A stretch of 7,073 bases of DNA from an uncultured Selenomonadaceae bacterium (GTDB lineage Bacteria; Bacillota; Negativicutes; Selenomonadales; Selenomonadaceae): positions 1 through 7,073 of the forward strand of contig CAJONF010000140.1 in NCBI GenBank assembly GCA_905236665.1, in the 5' to 3' direction. The translations under genes and the position numbers were made by a program. Positions 1 through 7,073 of the stretch are shown one piece after another. Position 1 is the stretch's first letter; every line of letters begins with the position of its first letter. Under the pieces are notes generated by a model. It was not told the origin of the DNA. It made no database searches and saw only the letters and a list, made by a program, of their open reading frames with translations.

Positions 1-85
1 GATTGTTTTATAGCTTATTATAAGTGTTCTTTAACTGTTGGAACCCTCCTCCTGTAATATGGCTTTTATAGCGTTTCTCCTAATT
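1..85. other. Noncoding 3' flank with orphan Shine-Dalgarno-like tract
   Basis: This is the only noncoding stretch of any length. Reading on the minus strand after the TAA at 88-86, it holds AGGAGGAGGG (53-44), a very strong Shine-Dalgarno-like tract, but no ATG, GTG or TTG follows it inside the window. Further on, TATAAT (22-17) would fit a -10 box, yet no good -35 hexamer lies at the right distance. I see no GC-rich hairpin followed by a T-run in either direction, so no terminator is called. The operon may continue past the left edge. Confidence 0.4.
6..72. repeat. 9-base direct repeat TTTTATAGC in the 3' flank
   Basis: TTTTATAGC occurs at 6-14 and again at 64-72, an offset of 58 bases, in the same orientation. 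The copies bracket the orphan Shine-Dalgarno-like tract. In AT-rich DNA a 9-base match can be chance; a paired regulatory site or a remnant of insertion is possible but unproven. Confidence 0.3.
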
Positions 86-1141
86 TTAGCGGCGGGAATT
101 CTTTTCAAAAATTTTTTGTATATCTTCAAAAGGTATTGCCCTTAAATGCGCCAGCTTATTGCGAGCCTCGCGATATAATTCCAAATCGTCTGCATCAATT
201 TCGCTGATAAGCCACCGTCGCTGATTAAATAAGCCGTAAAGTTGACCAATCTCCACTTCTTCAGGCACGGAATAGAAAGGCGGCGTATTTTTAATTTGCT
301 CTTCGTATTGCTTGATAAAATTTCTACGAAAAGTTTCAACGAGTGGGAAAATTAATTTTAGTTGCGTCATCCAAATGGCTTGCTCGATATCATTTGTACT
401 TTTGCCGGAAGTAAATCTCCCTTCCCACAAAATATCGCCAAAAACTTCGTCGGGGTTTCTCAACAGAGCGTTACTTCTTTTTATACATTCTGCGCCAAAT
501 TCCACGTCGCCTTCAGTGAGCGCAGAAACTAGTTCAGCGAGATATTGTTTCATCAGATGATTTTCACTAGCGAAATCCGCCGCCGTAAAAATATTAAAAG
601 CAAAGCTGTCATAAGCACTGATTTCTTCCGCGTAACGAAGAACTTCAACACCCGGCTTGCCGATAAAATTTCGTTCGTCGTCCGCCTCAAGCAGAAAGAC
701 GCCGCCGCGTTTGCCGTCAAGAAAGCTGTGATATTCCGCGATAAACGAAAACCAGCTGTCAATCTGCGAAGACGTGGCATTGCGAATCCAAAGGCAGCTG
801 TCGTTTAGCGCAATGCCCGTGCTATCAGCAAGAAATTTTGCGTAAGCTTTTTTGCTGTAAGGTCGGAAGCCATCTTTGTTCGCGCAAAAATATTTTAGAA
901 CATATTCTTGCGGCTCCGATAAAATTTTTTCCGCATCAATAAATTTTATAGTCTGCGTGCCTTTGCGTAAAAATTTTTCTAAACTATCACGCATGGTATT
1001 TAGCCACGGTACACGATATGGCAGGCACAGGACAACACTTTTTCCGCCGGATATATTTTCTGCTGTTTCGTCTAAAAATCTGCGCGGACCGTTTAAATCT
1101 TCCCACCAAATTTTTCCGAAAAGTTCGCTACGTTTAGCCAT
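86..1141 (-). CDS. Putative HEPN-domain partner protein of the giant ATPase
   Basis: A 351-residue cytoplasmic protein that I cannot assign to a named family. Residues 1-220 read as alpha/beta: an aromatic start IWWEDLNGPRRF (11-22), a strand VVLCLP (36-41), another near CLWIRN (116-121) and a Walker-B-like strand VFLLEADD (148-155), then helices. No Walker A is present, so this could be a degenerate P-loop fold. Residues 240-345 are helical: one long amphipathic helix around IWMTQLKLIFPLVETFRRNF, then a helix with YREARNKLAHLRAIPF. R327 and H332 form the R-x4-H motif, with N328 after the arginine, which in HEPN domains marks the RNase catalytic site. The gene overlaps the ATPase gene by 8 bases (ATGGCTAA) and has its own GGAGG site, so the two products are likely made together and act as partners. 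An RNA-cleaving effector is my leading inference; a catalytically silent HEPN adaptor is the alternative. The reading frame itself is secure, and the HEPN call is moderate. Confidence 0.8.
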   Translation of the reverse strand: MAKRSELFGKIWWEDLNGPRRFLDETAENISGGKSVVLCLPYRVPWLNTMRDSLEKFLRKGTQTIKFIDAEKILSEPQEYVLKYFCANKDGFRPYSKKAYAKFLADSTGIALNDSCLWIRNATSSQIDSWFSFIAEYHSFLDGKRGGVFLLEADDERNFIGKPGVEVLRYAEEISAYDSFAFNIFTAADFASENHLMKQYLAELVSALTEGDVEFGAECIKRSNALLRNPDEVFGDILWEGRFTSGKSTNDIEQAIWMTQLKLIFPLVETFRRNFIKQYEEQIKNTPPFYSVPEEVEIGQLYGLFNQRRWLISEIDADDLELYREARNKLAHLRAIPFEDIQKIFEKNSRR

Positions 1142-4100
1142 GTTCAGCCTCCGTCATCAACTTCAAAAGCGCGTCCTCGACTTCGCTAAGTGTGCCGACT
1201 ATACGCAAAATTCTTTGGCGGGAGAAAAGATATTTATCCGTGCTCGTTTTGCGCAAAATATTCAGTTCGCAAAGCTCTTCCATAAGCGCACCGACTTTTT
1301 CCGGCGATTCAGGCAGGAGTGGTTCTTTTATCAAACCAAATTCCGCGCCGGCATTCAAAATTTCTTGCGGGGAATAGCCGTCGATTTGATTTTGATTGTA
1401 ATAAAGATGAGCAAGCAAATTCGCGATAACAAAATAATACTTATCCTCGCCAAGCCGCAAAGTAATTTCAATTTTCGTCTTGATGTCCTTCGTGAAGTCG
1501 CGGTCAGCCAAAACTTTTTTAATATGTTCCTCGCTGATTCGATAAATGGGCGTGTTGGCGTCGTAGCCCGCGTAACTCGGCTCGAACAAAGCCTTAAGCA
1601 GTTTTTCGCAATAAAGCTGGATCAAACTCGGAAAATAATTCGCCGTCTCCAAAATCGTCAAGATGAGCGAATCTTTTTTATTGTCGGGGAAATACAAGCC
1701 TAAATACCTAAGCGGTACTTCCAAAAGTTTTCTGGCATCTTCCACGCCGAACGGCTTAATAGTCAAAGAACGCAACGTCGGCAGAATACTGTTATTGCTG
1801 AAAGTTTTTTCGCGCTCGAAACGGATAATATTTCTAAGACCCGCGATGACAAATTTAAACCGGCTACCGTCATAATCCGCCTGTTGAATTTTTGCCAACG
1901 CGACAATCGGGCTGTAATTATTTTCCGCGCAGGATTCAATAAATTTATCCGCCTCATCCAACATAAGCAAGAAGTAGGGAATTTTTGTCGGCGTGGAACT
2001 AGACAGACGGTTTCTTATGGCGCGGGCGAGTTCATCCCAATCGTCCGTTTCCACAGGTTCAGCGAAGAACTTTTTATCGGTAAGTTCGCGGCTGGTAAGA
2101 AGTGCCGCCTCCCGATAATTTTTGTCGTCAATGTCAATGAAAATCGCCTGTTCATTACCCGTGCCATTAACTTTTCTGCACGCCATTTTCAACAGCGCGG
2201 ATTTACCCAGTTGTCGTCCGCCACAGACGATATTAACGCCGCCATGATTCATAACCTCGTTAATTTCGTTTTCGCGCCCGATAAACATTTCAGGCGGCAA
2301 GGGAATTCGCGGCGACCAGATATACGGCTGATAACAAGCAAACGGCATTGCCAGCGACATTAGCGTATCCGTGATTCTTTTCGTGCCAAGTTGTGCCGCA
2401 CAATTTTTTATCAGATACATTATCGCCACCCTGTCGACAACCGCGAAAACTTTTGTCAAACTCGTTTCCAATTTTATTTCCTTAGCAAGGCGGCGGCGTG
2501 TCGGCAAGTCAAGCGCGTAATCCAAAAATACCAGCGTGTGTTTACTGTTGCCCAGCTCTTTAAATTTTTCAATGAGATTTTTTTCATCGAATTTGCCGAA
2601 AAGACACGACACATTAAAACCGGCAGTCTCCGCGTCCGAGCCAAAAGCCGCTATCGGGTGATTATATTTAGTCTGTCCCGCATTGAAAATTTTTACATGG
2701 AAATTGAGCGTGTTAGCACTTATCAGCGAAATTTTCTGCACACTCTCCACGCTGAAACCGAGCGATTCAAGCAGATTTTTAATTTTATCTTCGCCAGTGG
2801 GATTCGTTATCCAATTTTTGAGCAGATTCAATTTGGCACGTGAAACTTTTTCACGCGGGGAAATTCTTTTGCCGATTAAATTTTCCAGCGAGTCGCCGCT
2901 GTCGTTCACACGATTATAACAATCGCTGTATTCATCTGGGTCAAGAAAACGAGCAAGCGGCGTGTCTTCCGCGTCGTCGAATTTTTTATAAAGTTCGCCG
3001 CGGCTTAACTTGAAAATCAGCCCTTGAGCCGCCGTAAAATTCCGCGCCGCGATAATTTTTTCAATCTCCGCAACACATTCGGCAAGCTCCGCCGCTTTAA
3101 AGTTGTAATTTGTCTTTTTATAACTCTTGATAGCTTCCGCCAAATCCTGTTTTAGAATTTCAGCGCGTTTATCGGCGTTGTCTTGAATGACATCTTCCCA
3201 ATGTTTTTTCACGCGGAAAAAGACGCCAAAATTTTTGCTGTCCTCTGCATATTTGTAACAGTTTTCCACAAGCTGAAGGATTCGTTCCTTTTCGCCGTCG
3301 TGCATCGTGTCAAACTGCCCATAACTTTGCGCCAATTCCAGCCCGCCTATAAAATTTTCTCTGTAACGAGGAGCGTCCTTAGCCGCGCTGTTAATGCACT
3401 TCGCCACGTCGTATTCTTTTTGCTCAATGAATGACGCGCCGTGAAGATTTTTTAAGCAGTAGTCTATCAGCTGTGCAGAGCCGAAATCATCGCCGCCCGT
3501 TTCAAAAATCTGTTCAATACGCCGTTCAAAGGTCGGTAAATTCGCGGCGGCGTGCTTTTTAATTTGTTCAGTGATATTTTTCCGCGTGCCGTCAGAAATG
3601 TTTAAACTGAAGTTCGGCAAATAATTTTCTTCCAACGCAATTTTATCGCCGCGCAAAAAATCCGCATAAAAATATTTATGGTCAAGTCGATTATAAGAGC
3701 CTTCGAGTCGCGCAGAAATTTCTTCCAGCGTTTTAAGGACGACGATATTTCCCGCCGCCTCAAGCGTATTTGTTTCCAATGTCGCTGAAAAATTTTCCTG
3801 CGCGATTTTAATTTTGTCCAACAGTCGCGAACGAATTTTTTTGTAAGCGATATTGCCGCTATCTTCGCCGCTCATACCTAAAACTTCCGCGCATTTCACC
3901 CACGCGCACATAATTTCGGCGGCGCGCTCCAAATTTTTTGTAATATTATTGCGCAGACGGCTAATAAGTTTGCCGGGGTTACGCTTATTGCAAACCTCAT
4001 CCCAGCGGTCGTCGATAAATTGCGCTAACTTGTCGTCGTCAAGGTTCACCATGTCAAAAGAGGCGTCCTTCTTGATAAAAATTTCCGCCAGAAAATCTTT

Positions 4101-6344
4101 CACAAGATTGAGCGTGTCTTCCGAACGAGCTTCTTCCTTATCTTTCATCGCACTAAAAATTTGACAAAAATCTCCCGTGCGCGAAAAAATATTTTGCTCC
4201 ATGCGGATAAAAGTATCGTTGTCAGCGCGGTCAGTTAATCGTCCTTCAAAAAAGCGCGTGTAATAATCTTCAGCGTCGCGAATAACTTTAGCGAGATTTT
4301 CTTCCGCGGCAACTCTATCCTTCATGCGGTAATCAGCGTAAAAATCAATGCCCTTCATCACGTCGGTTTTAAAATTTTTCAGGTCGTCAACCAGTTCCGC
4401 GAGAGCCGCATTTGCATTGACAAGCCCAAAACTTTTTATCAACGCGTGCAGAGCGGGCACGCCGTAATCACTGCCGAAATCATTATAGAACAATGCGCGA
4501 ATGGCGGCGGCGGTAATCAAAGCCTCGTTGAAATTATCGTCGTCATTCGTCGCCAAAATTGAAATCGCGTCGGCACTGTAGCCTTCGTTTAAAATCGGGT
4601 CATCGAGCGCAAAAGCAAGTTGCTTGTAAAGTGGCTCCGCTTCCTTGATATTCAAACTCTGCGCCTTAAGATAAGCAGTTGCACAGTAAAATTTTTTATC
4701 AAGGAGCATATCTTTAACGTCGAGCAAAATTTTTTCTTTAACAGTTGCGTCCAAAGGCGGAGCGTCGGATTTTTGCACGGCAGGAATTTCTGCAACTTCT
4801 TCGTGTTTGTCGGCAGATTTTTTTTCAGGATCGGGGTCATCGTCAAGTTTAGGATTACGCCAAATTTCTCCCTGCGAAACTTTTTCATGCGTGTCCTTGC
4901 GATAAAAAGTTTCGTCGGTGAAGTTGTAAAGATAGGCGGCGACATCCTTAGGAAAATCTTCCGGCAAAGATTTTTTTATCGCGTCGAAAGTTTTATCCGC
5001 GTGCTCCAAATTCAAACCTGCAACAAACACGCGCTTAATTGTCTTGCCCTTGCTTAACCAGTTCTTGAAACGTTTCAAATATTTATCACATTCGATTGAC
5101 GTATCCCAAAAACAGCCAAGCAAAATATCGCGCCCAGTTTTGCCAAGGAACGAAGCCCTAAACGTCTGAGAAAAAAATTCCAAACCGTCAAACAAATTGT
5201 TATGCTCTTCTTCAATTTCGGCGAAATGAAAATAAATTCTGCGCGTCAAGGCGATTTTAGCCGATTCCTCAATGAAGGTCGAGTTTTCCAAATCTACTTT
5301 GTCATTGCGGCGGGAATTAAGGAAACGTTTGCCGTTTTCGGTCTTCACAAATTCAAAGAAATTTTTCGTCACGCCATAAAAACTGCCGCGCTCGCCGAAA
5401 GAATATTTCTGAATATAGCCTTTGCCCAGCAAAAGTTGCGCGATATTCTCCATGAGTTCGAGCGGCATATTTTTTGGGCAAAAAGACGGAGCGGCAAGAA
5501 AAGCATTTATCGCCACGTAGCACAAAACCGGCTTGAGAATTTCGGCGTTTTTAAAATCGCGCTTGAAACGGCTGGCGGAAAATTCTTTCGTGCGCTCATT
5601 TTTGTCAACAGTGAAAATTTTTTCCCACGCGGCAAAATCTTTTTCCGTGAGAAATGCGCCCGTATCAGTTAAAATTTTTACGAACTCGCTAATTTCCGGC
5701 TCCGGTTCAGGCGGCGCGGTAATTCTTTTGTGCGCCAAATCCCATTTAGCTTTTCGCGCTTTAATTTCTTCAGGCGTCAGCAAAATTAATTCGTTGCCGA
5801 AAAGTCCGCGCCCAATAAATTCATCGCCGAAAATTTCGCTAAGCTCTTTACTAGCTGAAAATTTTTTGCCGTAGTCCGATTCTTCTATCGCGTTGAAAAA
5901 TTTTATGTATGGTTCCAGTTCAGCTTTTAACTGCGCGTTTTGACGTTTCCTGCCCAGCAATCTTTTCAATTTTGCTTGGTGCTCAGTTAAAATTTTCCGC
6001 AAACTGGCTACCTTCGTCGTGAATCGCAAGAATTTTTCCGCCTGCCCAAAGACACTTGCCTCACGGATTCTTTTTTCTTCATCATCTAAATTTTTTTCTA
6101 CCTCGGCAAAAGTTTTCGGGCGTTCGTTATCAAAAAGTGCGTTGTACAGTGAAAAAGATTTATTCGCGCCGCTAGTCCATTTGAAAAATTCATCGTTTAT
6201 ACTTTTCAGCAGTTCGGTATCTGGAAATTTTTCTTGAGCGATAAAACTTTCAAGCTCTGAAAAATTTTCTTTGAGCGACGCGCCGGAAGTGCGCAATTCA
6301 GTTAAAACATCGCGCAGTTCGTTAATCGTCTGCAATCGTTCCAT
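1134..6344 (-). CDS. Giant multidomain P-loop ATPase, STAND/AAA-like, putative conflict-system sensor
   Basis: An uninterrupted 1736-residue cytoplasmic protein with no signal peptide or membrane segment that I can see. Regions in order: residues 1-170 helical, probably coiled coil; about 270-345 possibly a winged helix; 497-531 an acidic, Pro/Lys-rich linker; 532 to about 1170 almost entirely helical, with charged helices that could be TPR- or HEAT-like repeats; about 1180-1340 an alpha/beta domain; then the ATPase. The ATPase opens with MFIGRENEI (G1356, R1357), followed by Walker A GGRQLGKS (1375-1382, K1381), Walker B YFLLMLDE (1457-1464, D1463, E1464) and a sensor-1-like strand FVIAGLRN with R1504 and R1508. 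The C-terminal 90 or so residues look like a winged helix ending in a wing-type hairpin. The GRExE motif just before the P-loop and the C-terminal winged helix are typical of STAND and related AAA_16-type switch ATPases. It starts three bases after livF and overlaps the next gene by 8 bases, so co-expression is likely. Base usage resembles livF. ATPase activity is well supported. A sensor role is inference; regulator or chaperone remain alternatives. Confidence 0.85.
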   Translation of the reverse strand: MERLQTINELRDVLTELRTSGASLKENFSELESFIAQEKFPDTELLKSINDEFFKWTSGANKSFSLYNALFDNERPKTFAEVEKNLDDEEKRIREASVFGQAEKFLRFTTKVASLRKILTEHQAKLKRLLGRKRQNAQLKAELEPYIKFFNAIEESDYGKKFSASKELSEIFGDEFIGRGLFGNELILLTPEEIKARKAKWDLAHKRITAPPEPEPEISEFVKILTDTGAFLTEKDFAAWEKIFTVDKNERTKEFSASRFKRDFKNAEILKPVLCYVAINAFLAAPSFCPKNMPLELMENIAQLLLGKGYIQKYSFGERGSFYGVTKNFFEFVKTENGKRFLNSRRNDKVDLENSTFIEESAKIALTRRIYFHFAEIEEEHNNLFDGLEFFSQTFRASFLGKTGRDILLGCFWDTSIECDKYLKRFKNWLSKGKTIKRVFVAGLNLEHADKTFDAIKKSLPEDFPKDVAAYLYNFTDETFYRKDTHEKVSQGEIWRNPKLDDDPDPEKKSADKHEEVAEIPAVQKSDAPPLDATVKEKILLDVKDMLLDKKFYCATAYLKAQSLNIKEAEPLYKQLAFALDDPILNEGYSADAISILATNDDDNFNEALITAAAIRALFYNDFGSDYGVPALHALIKSFGLVNANAALAELVDDLKNFKTDVMKGIDFYADYRMKDRVAAEENLAKVIRDAEDYYTRFFEGRLTDRADNDTFIRMEQNIFSRTGDFCQIFSAMKDKEEARSEDTLNLVKDFLAEIFIKKDASFDMVNLDDDKLAQFIDDRWDEVCNKRNPGKLISRLRNNITKNLERAAEIMCAWVKCAEVLGMSGEDSGNIAYKKIRSRLLDKIKIAQENFSATLETNTLEAAGNIVVLKTLEEISARLEGSYNRLDHKYFYADFLRGDKIALEENYLPNFSLNISDGTRKNITEQIKKHAAANLPTFERRIEQIFETGGDDFGSAQLIDYCLKNLHGASFIEQKEYDVAKCINSAAKDAPRYRENFIGGLELAQSYGQFDTMHDGEKERILQLVENCYKYAEDSKNFGVFFRVKKHWEDVIQDNADKRAEILKQDLAEAIKSYKKTNYNFKAAELAECVAEIEKIIAARNFTAAQGLIFKLSRGELYKKFDDAEDTPLARFLDPDEYSDCYNRVNDSGDSLENLIGKRISPREKVSRAKLNLLKNWITNPTGEDKIKNLLESLGFSVESVQKISLISANTLNFHVKIFNAGQTKYNHPIAAFGSDAETAGFNVSCLFGKFDEKNLIEKFKELGNSKHTLVFLDYALDLPTRRRLAKEIKLETSLTKVFAVVDRVAIMYLIKNCAAQLGTKRITDTLMSLAMPFACYQPYIWSPRIPLPPEMFIGRENEINEVMNHGGVNIVCGGRQLGKSALLKMACRKVNGTGNEQAIFIDIDDKNYREAALLTSRELTDKKFFAEPVETDDWDELARAIRNRLSSSTPTKIPYFLLMLDEADKFIESCAENNYSPIVALAKIQQADYDGSRFKFVIAGLRNIIRFEREKTFSNNSILPTLRSLTIKPFGVEDARKLLEVPLRYLGLYFPDNKKDSLILTILETANYFPSLIQLYCEKLLKALFEPSYAGYDANTPIYRISEEHIKKVLADRDFTKDIKTKIEITLRLGEDKYYFVIANLLAHLYYNQNQIDGYSPQEILNAGAEFGLIKEPLLPESPEKVGALMEELCELNILRKTSTDKYLFSRQRILRIVGTLSEVEDALLKLMTEAEHG
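1148..1152 (-). promoter_or_regulatory. Ribosome-binding site of the HEPN-like gene, inside the ATPase coding region
   Basis: GGAGG, six bases before the ATG at 1141 and located within the last codons of the giant ATPase gene. It supports the 1141 start and independent or coupled reinitiation after the ATPase stop at 1136-1134. Confidence 0.8.
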
Positions 6345-6347
6345 AAT

Positions 6348-7058
6348 TTATCCTCCAAGGTAAGCTTTGCGAATCTCCTCGCTGGCGGCAAGTTCTTTAG
6401 CATCGCCACTGATTGTAATTCTGCCCGTCTCTAAAACGTAAGCACGGTTCGCGATTGATAAAGCCATGTTCGCATTTTGTTCGACAAGCAAAACCGTAGT
6501 GCCGGTCTTGTTTATGTCGACTATGATATTAAAAATTTCGCGAATCAAAAGCGGTGCAAGTCCCATGCTCGGTTCATCGAGTAGCAAAAGTTTTGGGCGG
6601 CTCATCAGTGCGCGCCCCATTGCCAGCATTTGTTGTTCACCGCCGGATAAAGTTCCTGCCAGCTGAAATTTCCTTTCTTCCAAACGCGGGAAACGTCCGA
6701 AAACCATTTTGAAATCGCTTTGAATTTCGTCTTTATCTGTGCGCGTGAAAGCTCCCAGCTCTAAATTTTCCTGCACAGACATTTCCGCGAATATGCGCCG
6801 ACCTTCGGGCACCTGCGAAATACCCTCGCGAACGATTTTATGCGCCGGCATTCCCGCAATGCTTTTGCCGAGAAAATTTATATCGCCGGTTTTCGGTTTA
6901 AGCAGTCCGGAAATTGTCCTAAGCGTTGTAGATTTGCCAGCACCATTCGCGCCAATCAGTGTGACAATTTCGCCTGCGTCCACGGAAAGGCTTATGCCTT
7001 TTATCGCGTGAATCGCGCCATAATAAACGTTAATATCTTTAACCTCAAGCATTGCCAT
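6348..7058 (-). CDS. livF: High-affinity branched-chain amino-acid ABC transporter ATP-binding protein LivF
   Basis: This is one of the two cytoplasmic ATPases (LivG and LivF) that drive import of leucine, isoleucine and valine through the LivHM permease. All ABC landmarks are present in 236 residues, the normal LivF length: Walker A GANGAGKST (36-44), Q-loop Q82 in the segment SQVPEGRRIF typical of LivF, signature LSGGEQQ (137-143), and Walker B LLLLDEPS with catalytic E162. The switch histidine position is occupied by Q194 in LLVEQN, as is usual in LivF proteins. Three starts are possible: TTG at 7064, ATG at 7058 and ATG at 7052. I chose 7058 because it lies six bases after GGAGGT; the TTG directly abuts that site. 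A TGA at 7073-7071, just upstream, could be the end of a preceding gene such as livG, but the window stops there. The last codons are GGA GGA TAA, and the two glycine codons also serve as the ribosome-binding site of the next gene. Family assignment is very secure; substrate is inferred from family. Confidence 0.95.
   Translation of the reverse strand: MAMLEVKDINVYYGAIHAIKGISLSVDAGEIVTLIGANGAGKSTTLRTISGLLKPKTGDINFLGKSIAGMPAHKIVREGISQVPEGRRIFAEMSVQENLELGAFTRTDKDEIQSDFKMVFGRFPRLEERKFQLAGTLSGGEQQMLAMGRALMSRPKLLLLDEPSMGLAPLLIREIFNIIVDINKTGTTVLLVEQNANMALSIANRAYVLETGRITISGDAKELAASEEIRKAYLGG
6351..6356 (-). promoter_or_regulatory. Ribosome-binding site of the giant ATPase, inside the livF 3' end
   Basis: GGAGGA, six bases before the ATG at 6344. 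The same six bases are the last two sense codons (Gly-Gly) of livF, followed by its TAA. A ribosome ending livF would cover this site, so translation of the two genes is probably coupled. Confidence 0.85.
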
Positions 7059-7064
7059 AAGCAA

Positions 7065-7070
7065 ACCTCC
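7065..7070 (-). promoter_or_regulatory. Ribosome-binding site of livF
   Basis: GGAGGT on the minus strand, six bases before the ATG at 7058. It decides the start: the TTG at 7064 touches the site with no spacer, and the ATG at 7052 is 12 bases away. Confidence 0.8.
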
Positions 7071-7073
7071 TCA

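Noticed and set aside
17..22. TATAAT on the minus strand as a full promoter
   Set aside because: No TTGACA-like hexamer lies 16-18 bases upstream; the nearest candidates are GGTTCC and TTCCAA, so only the -10-like match is noted in the flank entry.
14..24. CTTATTATAAG palindrome as a terminator or operator
   Set aside because: The arms are five AT-rich base pairs with a one-base centre, too weak for a terminator stem, and a chance match is likely in this AT-rich flank.
876..1703. A 275-codon open frame on the plus strand crossing the junction of the two minus-strand genes
   Set aside because: It lies wholly antisense to two coding regions with recognisable motifs, its translation has no recognisable domain, and it spans their gene boundary. 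It is a shadow frame; so are the other plus-strand frames (for example 1884-2363, 2391-2843 and 5202-5672).
2290..2810. Active restriction endonuclease domain ahead of the ATPase
   Set aside because: The opening LLESLGF is suggestive, but no PD-(D/E)xK residue set can be placed; reported only as an unassigned alpha/beta domain.
1134..6344. Many AAAATTTT-type words on both strands across the giant gene, resembling an interspersed repeat
   Set aside because: They arise from frequent Lys, Asn, Ile and Phe codons in an AT-rich gene; spacing is irregular and livF shows the same style.
7052..7064. The TTG at 7064 as start of livF, giving 238 residues
   Set aside because: It abuts the GGAGGT site with no spacer, while the ATG at 7058 has the same six-base spacing seen at the other two genes.
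1..7073. CRISPR array, tRNA, rRNA, insertion sequence or integrase
   Set aside because: No regularly spaced repeats, tRNA-like cloverleaf, transposase frame or integrase motif is visible; nearly all the window is occupied by the three genes.

Overview
The window is densely coding. All three genes read on the minus strand, so the order of transcription is from the right end to the left end. It looks like an AT-leaning genome that uses strong GGAGG ribosome-binding sites. That, together with a Liv-type branched-chain amino-acid ABC ATPase, fits a Bacillota-type bacterium, possibly of the Negativicutes. The taxonomic guess rests on style only and is weak.

Layout in the direction of transcription. 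(1) 7058-6348: livF, the second ATPase of a high-affinity branched-chain amino-acid importer. It is complete, and the other transporter genes are presumably just outside the right edge. (2) 6344-1134: a 1736-residue protein that begins three bases after the livF stop codon. It has a long, mostly helical N-terminal part, an alpha/beta domain, a P-loop ATPase domain (intact Walker A and Walker B) and a C-terminal winged-helix-like domain, so it resembles a large STAND/AAA-type sensor ATPase. (3) 1141-86: a 351-residue protein that overlaps the end of gene 2 by 8 bases. Its N-terminal half looks like an alpha/beta fold without a P-loop. Its C-terminus carries an R-x4-H motif (R327, H332) in the setting expected of a HEPN domain. 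(4) 85-1: a short noncoding 3' flank with an orphan Shine-Dalgarno-like tract, a -10-like hexamer and a 9-base direct repeat, but no convincing terminator.

Interpretation: genes 2 and 3 look like a two-gene biological-conflict (anti-phage or stress-suicide) module. The giant ATPase would be the sensor and switch, and the HEPN-like protein the likely effector, or an adaptor if it is not catalytic. The module sits directly at the end of a transporter operon, and the ribosome-binding site of the giant gene is formed by the last two livF codons. The open reading frames, the motifs and the gene junctions are read directly from the sequence. The defence role is inference.
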